Source: Chloranthus sessilifolius
Taxonomy: Eukaryota > Streptophyta > Magnoliopsida > Chloranthales > Chloranthaceae
Reading direction: 5' to 3'
DNA length: 64,000 nucleotides
Assembly: GCA_021018995.1 (NCBI GenBank)
Contig: CM037590.1
Span: 69,721,597-69,785,596 of the forward strand
The position numbers and the translations under genes are program-made. Below the pieces are notes generated by a model. The model was not told the origin of the DNA. It did no database searches and saw only the letters and a program-made list of their open reading frames with translations. Positions 45,459 through 59,106 of the stretch are shown here, one piece after another. Numbering within the stretch: position 1 is the first letter of the stretch; each line of letters begins with the position of its first letter.

Positions 45459-45848
45459 TTGAAGACTTTTTGCGCAAATCTTAAATATGTTCTCAAACAT
45501 GAAGAGAATATTGATATTGATGGGCTAGATTTATCTTCAAAATTGAAAGTCTTGAAAGATACTTTGCCAAAAGAAGTAAAAACACCAATTGAAGTGTTGA
45601 ACTATTTGAAACAAATGGATGCTTGTTACCAAAATGTCTGGATTGCTTATAGGATACTGCTGACTCTATCAGTTACAGTTGCCTCTAATTTTTCAAAATT
45701 GAAGTTGATCAAATCATATATTCGGTCAACGATTGCACAAGAAAGATTAAATGGATTAGCTATGTTATCTATTGAAAATGATATGGTAGATAATATTGAC
45801 TATACAACTTTAATCAGTGATTTTGCCGCTAAAAATGTGAGAAGATAA
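45459..45848 (+). pseudogene. hAT transposase C-terminal dimerisation region
   Basis: The segment LLTLSVTVASNFSKLKLIKS and the following SYIRSTIAQERLNGLAMLSI match the hallmark end of hAT transposases, where relatives usually have ASAERSFSKLK; here Ala-Glu-Arg is changed to Ser-Asn around that point (ASNFSKLK), losing three residues. The frame ends FAAKNVRR-stop, the usual C-terminus of this subfamily. Confidence 0.85.
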
Positions 45849-46280
45849 ATATTTAAATGAATTCTTTTAGGTAATTGTATAATATAAATAATATTTTTAC
45901 ATTTATATTTATATTTTTCTAGAACATAAAACCTTATTGTTTTTCTTTTTGAATACAGATGAACAAGTTCGGAGATGCCAAAAAAGCTATTGTTTGGGTT
46001 ACTTGATCCATCAAGTACGCTCTACTATTTAGCTTTACTCTTTTTGTATTATATTTTCTTTTAATATATATTTACATTATATTATTATTTGCATTTTCAA
46101 ATTATACTTAGTTGAATGGGATATGTAGATATATCTAATTTAGAAATATGAGTTTTTTTTTTATTATTAAAAAAATAGTTGTTGCGATTTCTTTTTTTTT
46201 CAAAGTAATATGAAAGAGGTGCCTCCTTTTAGGAACTCGCCTTGGCCCCCTAAAATCTCAGGGATGGCCCTTTCTGCTAC

Positions 46281-47151
46281 CCAGTGTCTCAAGATCTATT
46301 GTGTGGAAGATTGGGACGAAAAGTGAACTCCATCATCTGATTTTTAAGCATACATTTGTTTTTGCACCTAAAAACTTGGTGGCACCTATAGAAATTCTAT
46401 TTGCAAAAACAAGTGCCCATAATTAATTCCCAAAGCAAAACACAACTCAAATCCTAATTGATCGAGAAAATCAACTGAAAGAGGAAAGCCCTTAGAGCAG
46501 CCGTAAGTGCCTAGGGTCCTCTTTATTATATGAGTTGGTCTACAATGGTCCACCCATCATGTGCATGAAAGCAGTTCACACATATGTGTGACTGTAAGAT
46601 TGCACGAACTTCCATGCACTGTAAGATGTGCACGGACTTTTAAGGCATGGAAGTCCGTGCACATAATGCAGTCACACATATGTGTGGACTGCTTTCAGGC
46701 AGCTAATGGGTGGACAATACAACTGAAACACCTAATACTTATCACCACCTAATATGCTGTCCTACTAAGGAAACACCCAACACTAACTACTCTTAAACAC
46801 CTAATATTTATCCTAATCTTCTACACAGTTGATCTTGAGATTATGGCGCACCTATCAGAGGGTCAATTCGTGAAAATATCTTTTAGATCATAGAGCACCT
46901 ATCAAATGTGGTACACATCCCCAAAGCTGACCCGAGAACCCCTTCTCATGATATGCACATGATCTCAATCACCTTTTGGAGATGTGTGCCACATGGAATC
47001 AACATTTGACAGTCTGATAGCTGGACCATGATTTCAAGATCGTTGTGTGGAAAATTAGGATGAAAAAAAACGATCTACATTGTCTGATTCATGGCAGTTA
47101 ACGGCTCTCATTTTTATCCATCCATCAATAGAAGCTGGTGGGGTGGTTCAA
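46281..47151. repeat. Dispersed repeat, right part, with embedded foldback
   Basis: CAAGATCTATTGTGTGGAAG and following bases resume the repeat cut by the hAT element, and 46918-47075 repeats 40722-40880. No gene is visible. Confidence 0.5.
46567..46696. repeat. 130-bp foldback element
   Basis: The left arm GAAAGCAGTTCACACATATG extends through TGTGACTG and pairs with CAGTCACACATATGTGTGGA plus CTGCTTTC on the right, 27 of 28 matching. An inner pair GTGCACGGACTT and AAGTCCGTGCAC is nested in it. Confidence 0.85.
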
Positions 47152-48695
47152 TGTTATGAACCGGACCCTAGGAAGGTCATTCAATGGCGTGAGATGCAGT
47201 GGAGCACCAAACTCTGTGTGCATACCCACACGCTACCACAACCCTCTCAATTAAAGGAAACTTTTTAATTTTAAAATTCAACCTGGTTACCAGCTAGCAA
47301 TTTAGTGCTTTTAGGAAACAAAAGCTTTTCACATAATAGGAAACCAAAAAAAAAAAAAAATTCCACATGATGCCTCCACCAATCCCTTTTATACCCCTCT
47401 AAGGATCTCACCTTAATGCATAAATCTCTCTTCTCGGGACCTCCTTCTCTCACGTCTATCTTTCCCTCTAAACTCTCTCTACCTCGCACCTCGCTCCTCC
47501 CGGTTTAGAACGTTCTCGTGGAGCATCTTGTTCTCGCATCCAACCAACGTAGCACCACGCCGACCCACCTTTGAAATCTCACCATCGAATCAAAGCGTAG
47601 CCTCCCGCATCACCCGCATCGTCGAAATGACGCGTAGGCCGCCGCATCACCCACATCGCCAAAACGGCGCGTAGGCCGCCGCATCGTCGAATTGATCGAA
47701 ATCATCCTGAAAACCCTCGTGTGCGCTCCAATAGGTGGGGTGCCCCTCGATCGATCTTAAAATATTCAATTTTCCTTTTATTTAAAAATTACATTTTATA
47801 TATGAAGCTCCATTAATGGTTGTTTAATTATGAAGAAGAAGACCAAATAAAAAGTAATTAAATAAATAAATAATAATAAACTATATGTAATGACTGTTAT
47901 GATAACTAAACGATGGTAGAAACAGAGACTCAAACCTCTTCTTCTCCTCGGTTTCACTTGCAAAAGCAGGAATTATAGGTATATATAGCAGTAAATAAAC
48001 ATAAATCAATGATAAGGACGCTTATTCGCAAATATTTAAACTTGAGTGTGGTTAGTAGGGACAATAACCCCTCCCTCTTTTCAAGTTCTTATTCCATGCC
48101 CAAGCTTTCTCCACGTCTATGTAATAGTGGCTTGCAATTTAAATTTTGATTTTTTGTGGAACACGGATAGAACCAATAACGTATCTAATAAACGTAGCAT
48201 CCTAACTCTTCAATCTACCACTAGATTTATAAACAATCAAACTCCCAACCATTGTATATATATAAAACAAGAAGAACTTGTGTCTTTTCATTTATTTTTA
48301 TTTTTTTTACTATCACTTCAAAGAATAGGAAATTAACCAGGTTAGATGAGATCTCTGAACATAATATATCATCATTCTTAGGAATGTTGCTTCTCAAAAT
48401 ACTAAGTTGAGTGGCAGATTCAGGCTGATGCGTAGAATCCATAATTAGAAATCTAGAGAGAGAGATATAGTTATAATCAGAAATTTAGAGAGAGAAACAG
48501 TGAGAGGCCCAACCTCCAATAGGAATATTTAGAGAGAGAATATACTACTCATAGTTTTAGTAGAAATCTAGAGAGAGAGACATGATTTTAGTAGAAAAAT
48601 TTAGAAAGAGAAACAAAGAGAGAGGCCCAACTTAACACAGAAAGTTAGAGAGAGAGAAGACCCAAGCTCTCAATAACCCCTCTGTTTGGTTAAAG

Positions 48696-48736
<41 letters not shown>

Positions 48737-51363
48737 CACATATATATCTATGCATACATGCATTCATAGATTTATATATAAATTCTCCGATCAATATAAA
48801 TTGAAGTCCGGAGATCGGACCAACCAAACGCCGACAATGCCGGTGATAGCTCGCCCAGGCCAACCATTGTAGTTGGGCGATTTGGAGAATTTACCCGATA
48901 TGGTTAACTTGGTGCAACCATTCCTTGGCACCACTGGATTTAAACAAAATAGATTAAAGTTGGATCGTGTGGCCCAACCCAAGAAATGGAGCCGAGATGG
49001 ACCGTCTCCACAAATTGAGATTCTCGTGACATCTTACGGTTCATAATTTAAGAAATCGTCACACAAATCAAGAAATTGAAACACCATTTGGAAACTATCG
49101 ATCATGAAGGGATTGACCAAGATCTGAGGCCTTAGAGGCCGAAATAAATTGGGCCCAAAGACCTAACACCTCAAAATTATCTTCCTTAAGTATCTGATGG
49201 TTCGAGTCCGTTCAATCTGATTGCCACATGGTAGGTACTCTATATGTGCACATGACTCGTAGATTTTTGTAAAATATTAACTGAAGGATCTAGCGTGCTA
49301 GAGGTCGGATTAGGACTGGGACAAAAGACTTAACCTTAGGTAAAATTCTATTGTCTAACCATTTAATGGTTCAGATTAGATGATGGATGGTTCAAAGTTC
49401 ATTTCTTTTATTTTTGCCCTAGGTGCCACATGGAATAACACACGGGTTGCCTTCGACCCTTAACTTTTGAGAATTCAAGACCCAGCTAGCCCATAGGATC
49501 AACTTCAAAACGATCTTGATAATGACACGATATAATCTAACGACTCAAAAAAGTGTCACTAAAATTTCGAGGACGTGTTTTAAGGCCTGCCTTGAAAAAT
49601 TAGGCAAAGGCTATGAACCATTGTACAACTAGGTTAAAGGGCTTGTTTGACCGCCTCGTTGACCAGCCTTTGAGTCAAACTAGGAAAAGGTTCCGATGCA
49701 GAAAATAAACAAATCCTAGAAAACTTTAAAAACAGAAGGCCCGATCGCTCTCTAAGCAATCTAACGGCCCATAAAAGTTTCTCCAAAAATTTTGTATGAA
49801 ATATCTGTTCTTTTCAAATTTTAATTAGTATGCTATGGTCACAAGTATGTAAGGTGTATGAACTAGTTTGTTTAGTCATGTAAAACCTTCCATCATATGG
49901 CGTGCATCACATAGAAAAATCACGATAGGGCATATGCATGATTAAAAAGGAATAAGCTATGTCACACGACTTTTAAGCCTTCGCATGATGAGGTTCCCTT
50001 CACGGTCACGTGGAACTTAAAATGTAGGCATCTATGTACGGATGCAACACCTCTATGGGAGTATAGGCTGCCACACGAAGTATATCCAGGTTACTACGGA
50101 ACCCGTCCCTTGGAAAGCGTGATTTTGTGAATCTTATCACACCGTAGCTCACTCCAAACTATGTTATAAGTAAATGATAAGGAATGATATGTAAGATAAG
50201 GTAAGATACAAATACGGATAAGTTACGCTGTGAAGGCTAGTAAAATACGAATTAAGTTTCTACACGTACCACGTCTTGCGTGCCACCGCAAGATCCAACG
50301 TCTGCTGCCAAGACGGGTCTTAAGGACAATATGCTACGACAGTATCCTGAACGTAAGGAGACACTGATTTAAATGCATGCAAGCTCATTGGGTTGGATGA
50401 TGGTATACGTTATGATATGAAGGTTAAGTAGTTATCTATACGTGGACCTCGCGCGATAGGCTCGAGCAGCAGCCCTGGCACAGGTCATATACGAAAATTA
50501 AGTAAGATGCGAAATGCGTTGTGTAGGCGTATGAAACAATATTAAGTTTTAAGATATGCCACATAGGATAAGTGGACAAAGTAGATACAAAAAGAGATCA
50601 GAACTTGATGCATCATATTCATTTCATTTTATGTTAGGTCTTTTCATTCTATGCTGTCTTTTCATTTACACTATGATTTTTAGTTTCGATATAATAGGTT
50701 ATGAGATTTTAAATATTTTTGCAATCATTTATAGTTGTTTAGTTTATTTTAAAATGTACCGCAACTCAAGCAATTGCACACACAATCACCTGGGTATGTT
50801 ATGGTAGATCGATTATGCAACCTGCTGAGTTTACATGACTGAGTAAACTCACCCCACTCCCCAAAACTAACAGTTGCAGGTGAGAACACTGATTACTCCA
50901 TCACTGAGAATGAGGATACTGTTGTACCTAATGCGGCTCATGAGGGTGAGGACGTCGGCTACCATCTGGACGAGGGAGTAGATTCGGCCGACTACTTTGA
51001 GCATTGAGAGATTCTTTAGTTATAATTTTTATCGCTTCCAGGAGAGACTTGTTATTAGTTACTTTTATTTATATGTACTACTTATGGGTCTACGTTTGGG
51101 ATCATTTTATTCTACGTAAAACCTCAGTTTACTTTCGATTATAGATGCATGGTTAGGATTTATCACTTAATTCATGTCATCCACGTTTTTCACTGTTAAT
51201 TTATTTATCGTTCATCTTTAAATGTTATCTCGAATGCCTTGATCCATATGCTATATTAAAATAAGAATTATGTGTATGTCCGCTTATCGCCTTAACAAGC
51301 GTGCGGGGTCATAACACGGAATTCTAGGCCCTCGTGATCGAGAAAGGATTCTGGGTCGTGACA
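47152..51363 (+). repeat. Solo LTR of the element A family
   Basis: It starts TGTTATGAACCGGACCCTAG and ends GGGTCGTGACA like the LTR at 2254-18775, and is collinear with it without the element B insert. The flanking bases are TTCAA (47147-47151) and TTCAG (51364-51368), a 5-bp target duplication with one change. A (GT)n run lies at 48706-48734 and a purine-rich array at 48470-48660. No internal region is attached. Confidence 0.9.
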
Positions 51364-51861
51364 TTCAGCCACTCTAGGATAGTTTATTTTATTTTTTAAT
51401 ATAATATCGATAGGCATGTTTCTAATTTGTTTGTGGTTGACACTGATAAATTAGTTAGATGATAGAGATAATATTTCTTGCTAATTTCTGGTCTCATAGC
51501 TTTAAATCAGATGGCTGAGATGATATTTCTGCGTGAAACAGATCCCAAAAATTACAAAGTCTTCCTGCTAGACTCCAAATCTTGAGTGCAAGTTGTAGCT
51601 CTTGAGTGCAAGCTATAGCTCCCCTCCTTTTATTCTTTCATTTTAAAGGCATAGAGATACAAATTTTTGTATTGGGTGTAAGGCACGTGCACAAAAATTG
51701 GTGTATAGTCAATTAGACTAGTAGACAATGGTCTATAGATCCATGTTAATGTAGATTGGGGCTCGATCTTTCACATGATCAATCATCATTTAAGTGCTAA
51801 CCTATTTTAGTTCGTATGACTGAAACTAGTGAAACACCTTTCAAATGAACGGTCAAAATAT
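51364..51861. other. Spacer with diverged repeats, no gene
   Basis: The part near 51480-51610 resembles 22440-22620 and contains a short duplication of CTTGAGTGCAAGTTGTAGCT. I see no coding sequence. Confidence 0.45.
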
Positions 51862-51893
51862 TGTGGCAGTCCGAATTTTTTCAACACGATTTT

Positions 51894-51945
<52 letters not shown>

Positions 51946-54900
51946 CTTTAAACTAATTAGGAAAAATTGGACCGTCAGATCGCAGATCACAATCCAAATA
52001 CAGAATTTACTTGGTACATCCACACAGTGCGCAAATCAAAGCAGATATCATATCATAAATGACAGAATTAAAATTTTATTTTCTATACTGAACAGTAGCC
52101 TAACAAATTTAAAATCACCGGTGATGACCAACTATATCATAAACAGTGGCATACAAAATGTATATACAATACAGATTTTAATTCTACGAAGTTTCGTGAA
52201 TATACCAAGTCTAAAGTCCAAAAGTCACTAGATCAAGTCCAAAAGGTGCTAAGTACGAAATCAATGATTTGCAAGATCCTCTTCAAGTCTGATCCAGATC
52301 TGCACCTGTGACGTATAGTCAGGGTAAACTAACAGTCTAAGCTCAGCAGAGGAAAGCTCAATACAATTTCACATTTTATTATAACGAAGTATAGATTTAA
52401 TGACAAAATCAAAACATGTTCATATCGAAACAAAAAAATATTTTCATATCAAACAGAAACTGATTTTAAAGGCATTTTCTTATCAAAGCATAAACTGGTT
52501 TCAAAAGCCATTTTCATATTGAAACAAAATTTCAAATCATATTGTCAATGGTATAATTTTTAAAGTTTCATAAGATTCAGATTTCTTATTCATTTTCTTA
52601 AGTTTTGATTCTGATTTATCTTGACAAAGGCGGAAACAAAGCGTAGACAAAAGCGATTGTCCAAGATGTCAATTACTAATCAAGATTATCCAAAGATTTT
52701 TCAAAGTTCAAAGTTTGGAATTCAAAGGATTCAAGGTTCGAATTCAAGGGTATCCAAGAGTGTACCATCGTCAAATTCCAAGGGATTCAAAGGGTTCATA
52801 GTTCAGAACGAATTTGCAAACAATGTCGAATTTGCAACCAAAGCAGTCAATGTGTCAAAATTCAGAGTTCAGAATACATACTTCTGAAGTCACATATTCA
52901 AAATTTGCATTTCAAAGGTGTACGCAAATCCCGCTAGAGTGGTTCAAGAGCGTACATATATCCCGCCAAAGCGGTCCAAGGGTGTACAAAGATGTCCATA
53001 AGTGTACATAAATCCCGCCAGAGTAATCCAAGGGAGTATATAAATACGAAGGTGTCCAAAGGTGTACGTAAATCTCGTCAGAGCGATCTAAGGGTGTATA
53101 TAAATACGAAGGTGTCCTAAGGTGTATGTAAATTCTGCTGGAGTGGTCCAAGGGCATACATATATCCCGCCAAGTCCAAGGATGTGTCGTCGCACAAGTT
53201 CAAATGACTCAAAGGATTCATAGTTCGAATTCAAGTTGAGATTTTGGAAATCAAAGTCCAAAGTTCATATTCAGGGTTCAACGGATTCAAAGTTCATGTA
53301 CCGTGTTTAAAGAATTTAGAGTACGAAGTTCAGACTCAAAAATTCAAGTGCGAAGATCATGTTCAAAGCCAAATATTCAATTTCAGGGTCGAAATTCTAA
53401 TTTCAGACTCATGGTTCAAATTCAAGATTTCATTTTTCCGAATTTATATCAAAATGAATTCAGAGTTCACGTTTAAAGATCATGTTCAATATTCAATAGT
53501 CAAAGTTTTAAATTCAGGTTCATAGTTCAAAATTCATACTTTGGATTTCAGAGTTCAAGTTCATATGCGATATTTCGAATAATACAAATACGAATCAAAA
53601 CTTTCAAAGCATTTTTATATATCATGACACTATGGATCAAAGTCAAAATGTAATTAATCATTGAGTTTCTCCTACTCAAAATCTCATTTTCAAAAGCGGA
53701 TTTAGATTTCACATTCAACGTCGGATTCAAACTCATAGTTCAACCCTTCAAATCTCAAAGATCCTAAGTTTCAATTTCAAATACTAGTTCAAATTCAATT
53801 CAAACTTATCACATTTTATTCGATCATATCAAAGCATCTATAAATTCAAGTCAAAAATACAATTGTGTGTCAAATTTCAAATGATTCAACAATCCAAAGG
53901 TTCAAATCTCCAAGTTCAGATTCAATGAATTCATATGATTCGCTATTTCCAAAGAGTCAATGCAATTTAAAATCTCAATGATTCCAATATGTTCACAACT
54001 TAAACAATCAATTTCCAAGGATCGCATTCAATTCGATTAACTCAAAGTAACTATGAATCAGAGTCAAACATGTAAGCTTATATGGAGTTCTCCTACCTTA
54101 ATCTCGAAGTTGCGCGAAACAAAGCAAGGCCCTATTGATGGATTTGATCCTCAATCTATATCACAATAATTAATAAACTATGTGTCAATAACTAAAGAAT
54201 TACATATATCGAAGTTTCTGTAAGTTTTTCTCAAAACTGAGGCGGAATGGACATGTTCGTGCTAACCTTGGATCATGTGAAACTTCTTCCAACTTGCTAC
54301 TCAATTTTGACATTTAAAACGCTTGATTCATGAAATTGTTAATTCATAAATTATAGAGTTCGTTGTCCTCTTTTCAATACCGCGAGAATCGCATATTTCT
54401 AAGTTCGGAGTAAAAAGTTATGGCTAAAATATCGAGATTGTATCGACACTTCAATCAAAATGGAACGATCGATTTTTCAAGGCAAAAAAAATTGATCGAT
54501 ATCTCTAGAATTTTAACTATTCTCTATTCCGTCAAATCCGATCGATCGATTTTGACAGATCCAGAAACCCATTCAGGCTTCTTCTCTCTTAATCCGAATC
54601 GCCCGAAACTCATTCACACACATCCCAATCATTCATAAATAATACTAAACTAATTCCAACTAAATTAAATCAAATCTCACATTTTAATCATGTGCATGCA
54701 CGTTCCACGGCGATCGAAACCGATGGATTTGATGCGAAACTCCTTTGTTCTTTCTGATGGTTCAAAATCCTTGAAACGTTTTTATTCCTTCGATCGTAGC
54801 GGCATAGATCGAACCTCTCAATCTTCTTGATATTCCCAATAATCCCACGGCTCTCTCGAGTGAAATAGAACGAGGTCCGCGAGGTTTGAGTTTCAAATGG

Positions 54901-55101
54901 AAAAGAAGGTTTGAGATGGGCGGAGTGCTCATTCGCTCTAATCGTATACGCGTCAATGTCGACACCCTCTTTCTGATTTAGATGGGATCAATCAACACAA
55001 ATGAGGGATGGAACTTTTTTCCTTCAAATCCCTTCTCTCTTCTCTCTCTTATCAATTAACTCATGCAAATGCAAATCGGGTGAAACTTCTCTGAGAAGTT
55101 T
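51862..55101 (-). repeat. LTR-like block, minus orientation, first part
   Basis: It starts TGTGGCAGTCCGAA, has CACCTGTGACGTATAGTCAG near 52306 as in the element B LTRs (near 6470 and 16582), and is rich in TTCAAAGTTCA-type words. It appears to be split by the solo LTR at 55102 and to end at about 59096 (GGATTATTACA). Target duplications at the outer ends do not match, so the limits are tentative. ORFs here have no recognisable product. Confidence 0.45.
52917..53175. repeat. Tandem array, ~64-bp unit
   Basis: Four to five diverged copies share AAATCCCGCCAGAGTGGTCC followed by AAGGGTGTATATAAATACG and AAGGTGTCC. Any ORF through it repeats accordingly (minus strand 52912-53157) and is not a gene. 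Confidence 0.85.
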
Positions 55102-58100
55102 TGTAACAACTCAGATTTTTTGACTTTATTTTAACGGTGTTAGATGATGTATCACACCATACACTGTGCTAGTGCTCCACACTAGAATCAGAATCCACCC
55201 TCTTGTTAGAAAAAATCTACCTATACCAATATTATACTTATTGCGAAGTGCTCGTCGATACGATTCCAACGATATATAATTTATCAATTTTTGACAAGAA
55301 TATAAAAAAGTTATGCCCATTTTAAGTGATCAAGCAAGTTAAAGGGTATAACTATAATTTTGAGAGTGAAACACAATTTGCTTTGGTGCTTACACAAAGC
55401 GCTCGAACGAAACTTTTTCTCAAGCTATTCAAGTCACGTATGAATTCTTATTGCGTGTAAAAATTCATATTTTATTAAATCGTCTACGAAAAGTATTAAT
55501 TAGAGTTTACCTAAATCTTTATACCCTTATAAATAAAATTTTAAAAACTCTCTACTCTCTATAATAAAAAATTATTCTCTCAAGACTTAGACGGACCGAC
55601 GCCTTGAGCATCGATCTTTTCAACCCGAACCGTCGCAGATCTACCGTGCACGCTTCAAGAGGTGGGTACCCATCAATCCATCTTGTTCTTCTCAGATCCC
55701 GTCGCGTAGGATGCGTTCAATCACGCATCTATGGGTTTAAAAATCTTATTTAAATCCTAATATCTCATAAATTAATAGACCTATATGTTTAATATTATGT
55801 TTTCTCTTGAAAGTTGTATATTTTGTAAGTCAAGTTTATATGTTGTTTCTCTTTTCTTTTCAAGAACCCTTTTATTTGGGATATTAATATTTTACTTTCT
55901 ATTAGGTCTGTATATTTAATATGTCTACTTCCTCTTAAATCTACATACTAATTAAACATGAATATCTTTAAGTATGATAAATCTGCATGTTTAGTATTTT
56001 ATTTTTCTATTAAAGTTGTATAATTTGTAAGTCGAGTTTATATTTTGTTTCTCTTTTCAAATAATCTATTTGTTTGATTATTCAATATTGTACTTTTCTA
56101 TTAGGTCTTCATATTTAATATTGTACCATCTTTTAAATCTGTAAATTAATTAAACTCTAATATTTATAAATCTGATAGATTGATTTAATTGAAATAATAT
56201 CATATTGATATTATTTATTTCTAAATCTATATAATTAGTAATTTACCCTTTTTACTAAAAATTATAATGACATATTATTATTGCAAGTCTATATTATTAT
56301 TTATTTAAAATAAATTAAGTCTAAAAATAAAATTATATTCTTTTTTTATTTAAATGAATAATAGATTGCACCATCTTGAAGTTACGGGTCCGAACTCGCA
56401 GCCACGAACCTGAGCTTGCGACCATTGATCTACTAGTCCCAATATTTTTATCATAACTTTTTCTTCCAATATCGGATTGATGTGATTCTTATGGTATTGG
56501 AAAGAAGACAGCAATCTTTACAACTTTATTTGAAATAGCCATTTCACTAATCTGATGTTTTAGAGGTCAAAATAGAGTAACAAATCAGGTTTCAGTTTTG
56601 AATGACTCAAGGCTACACAAATTTAGTGTTATTCTCTAATTTTCATTACCAAAGTTCTTGTGTATATTATATCTTAAGGTCTTTCGATCGATGGCCATGA
56701 TAAATCACAACTTAATAATCATAAATATACTTTAATTTAATTATCCAATTATAGTAATATATATTACTTTTGTCGCTTCAACATGACCTCTTCGATAACA
56801 CGAAAGGTTAGAAATTCGATGCCTCATGAAAATCGAACTATGACATTCACGTTATTGAAATCACACTTATAACTCTATTCTATAATTATATTAGTATGTT
56901 ATATAAATAAATATAATTATAAATATAATCAAAATTTAAGTGTAAATCGTTCTGTATATGTAATACTTTTGTGTTTACATCCTGATCAAGTTATACGAGT
57001 TAAGAATATGTTAGATCATGAGTAAGAGAGTGTATGAGATCATGCCTACGCTTGGGAGTGGTGATTCGCTGAGATGGTATCGAAGCAGAAAATACACCAT
57101 ATTCACATGTCTTATAACTCATAGTAGATTGAGACATTATGACGAGTCGGGTGAGTGTGAATTTAGTGTAATCTTATATATAGTGGCATATGTGATGACC
57201 CTATCACCTCAAGTTTTCATATGAGAGGATAAGATATGAGCTATGATATAAGATTCGAGCCTTTAGCCTTAGCTGCAATGGGGTTATCCCACTATAGCTT
57301 GTCCTAGGATTAAGTTGTAAGAGTAGATTATAATATGAGTATGAGATAAAATAAGTTATAAGTACGATAATAAGATATCGCTGTTTAGGCCAGTAAACAA
57401 TTAAAAACTTAAGTCTCTGTACGTGTTGTTCCTTGCGTATCTCCCGTAAGGGCAACAACGTCTTTCAACCAAGACGGATCTCTGGAAGAGATTATGAGTA
57501 TAAGTACGTTATGAGTGACTTGGCCATTATGTCTCTCCATTTGCTGAATGGTAGAGTATGAGTATGGCACGAGGGCATTATGATATGGAGGTATGATACT
57601 ATGTTGACCCTCCCATGGTAGCTCGAACAGCAACTCTGGCACAGGTCATTTAAGATTTTATGAGTATGTTAATTACGCTCATGCGATGTACAGATGTATG
57701 TGCGAGAATAATAATAAGACATAGTATGATATGTTATGAGATATCGTAAAGTACGTTAGAATATGAGTGTCTATATCATGGTCTTGCATTTATGATATGA
57801 TATAAATTTTACGATATGCAAATGATTTTATCTTTCTCTTGCTATCTGCTTTGAAATATTATGTTTATCACTCACATGATGCACCCATAATGCACCTGAG
57901 TAATATGGGGTGGATTGGTGGTATATCCCACTGCGTTTAAGTGACTGAGTAAACTCATCCCACGACAATCTAACAGCTGCAAGTGATTACGCTGGTAGAA
58001 TAAACGCCGATAATCCAGATCCCACCGACGCCGATTTCGTTGATCCCGCGGGTGTTGAATACCAAGAACCTTGGAAGGGCGACGCAACTGAGTACCAGGA

Positions 58101-58450
58101 GGACCTCGATGTTGACCTTAATCCGAGCACCGATTACTGATAGTTTTAGATTCAGTATTATATTTCATTTGATACTTTTATTTTGACCTTATTATTTCAT
58201 TTTTATTGGATTTGTCTCCGACTTGTACTACGGTTATAATTGTGGATTTCTTAGATTTTACCGCACTTATTCATTATTTATGACTGCTTTTATTTTTACC
58301 TTTATGTGTTGGCTTTTACGGATTTCGTGGAGCTAGATTTGTGTGATAACTCTAATTAGGTATATGTCTGCTTAGCATATCCGGGATATATGCAGGTCAT
58401 AACTCGAAATTCTAAGCCCTCGTGATGGGGTAGAATTTTGAGTCGTGACA
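55102..58450 (+). repeat. Solo LTR with perfect 5-bp target duplication
   Basis: TGTAACAACTC starts and GTCGTGACA ends the 3349-base LTR, flanked by AGTTT on both sides (55097-55101 and 58451-58455). Its right part resembles the element A LTR: the CTTGCG hairpin at 57432-57450, GACTGAGTAAACTCATCCC near 57943, and the end with ATTCTAAGCCCTCGTGATGG. It is a different family with shared modules. ORFs at 57018-58087 are not recognisable genes. Confidence 0.85.
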
Positions 58451-59096
58451 AGTTTGTTTCATAAAAGAAACTTTTGCTTTCATGTGAAACATATACACCC
58501 ATTTGAGTGTTAGTTCTTATCCAAAGAGCTTAGTTTCTGCGTGAAACGGATACATAAGTAAGGTGTTATTTCTCATTCAAAAAGACTTTTAGTCCAGTGT
58601 GAAGCTAGCATACCAAAGTTAAGTCTTAGCTCACCTATCAAAAGCCCAAAGTCGGCTCAAATAGTTGGCCCAATCAGTCGGCCTAATTAGTCGGCTCAAA
58701 TGGTTGGCTCAACTGATCGGCTCAAATAGCCGGTCCAACTGGTCCAATAAGTTTTAATCATTAATAAATTTTTATTTTTTACAGAAAATTTGTCTAAGTT
58801 GCACACGTGCACAGTGTATCGAATGTCTAACCAAATATGTATACTTGGTTGGATGCCACGTGACAAGTTAAGTTATTGGGCTCGGGTTCGTGTGCAACCT
58901 GCATAAGCACGCATACGCTCTTCACAGGATAAACGTTGGCATTTAATGTGCTTGGGGCGTAACTCTAATTATAACCAGTGGGATTTCGAGACCACGTTAC
59001 ATAAGTCAAATATTTGACTTGGGTCAAATCAGTCAAAATGTCGCATTCTCATCAAAGGTCAACGATTCAATGTTTTCAAAAATTTCGGATTATTAC
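58451..59096 (-). repeat. LTR-like block, second part
   Basis: Following the solo LTR, this segment ends in TTTCGGATTATTACA, as other minus-oriented LTRs here do. It includes a short run of variants of CGGCTCAAATAGTTGGC at 58632-58745. Confidence 0.45.
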
Positions 59097-59106
59097 AGAT
59101 GTTATT

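Larger units (their letters stand above)
41373..46272 (+). mobile_element. hAT transposon (Tip100/ZMYM-like), 4.9 kb, decayed
   Basis: The element is flanked by a perfect 8-bp target duplication TCTGCTAC at 41365-41372 and 46273-46280. Its imperfect terminal inverted repeats read TAGTACCGGCCCTGGAC on the left and, reverse-complemented, AAGGGCCATCCCTGAG on the right, in the GGGCCGGCCCTG style of Tip100-type hAT elements. GGGGCCCC-rich subterminal sequence follows on both sides. Inside is a broken transposase on the plus strand (43325-45848). Removing the element rejoins a dispersed repeat. Confidence 0.88.

Noticed and set aside
47080-47489. Short ORFs at the left end of the solo LTR
   Set aside because: The same ORF-like stretch occurs at 2396-2611 in the other LTR but with no conservation beyond the DNA match; it is LTR sequence.
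51857-59101. Precise target duplication for the outer LTR-like block
   Set aside because: AATAT on the left and GATGT on the right agree at only three positions, so the borders are left tentative.
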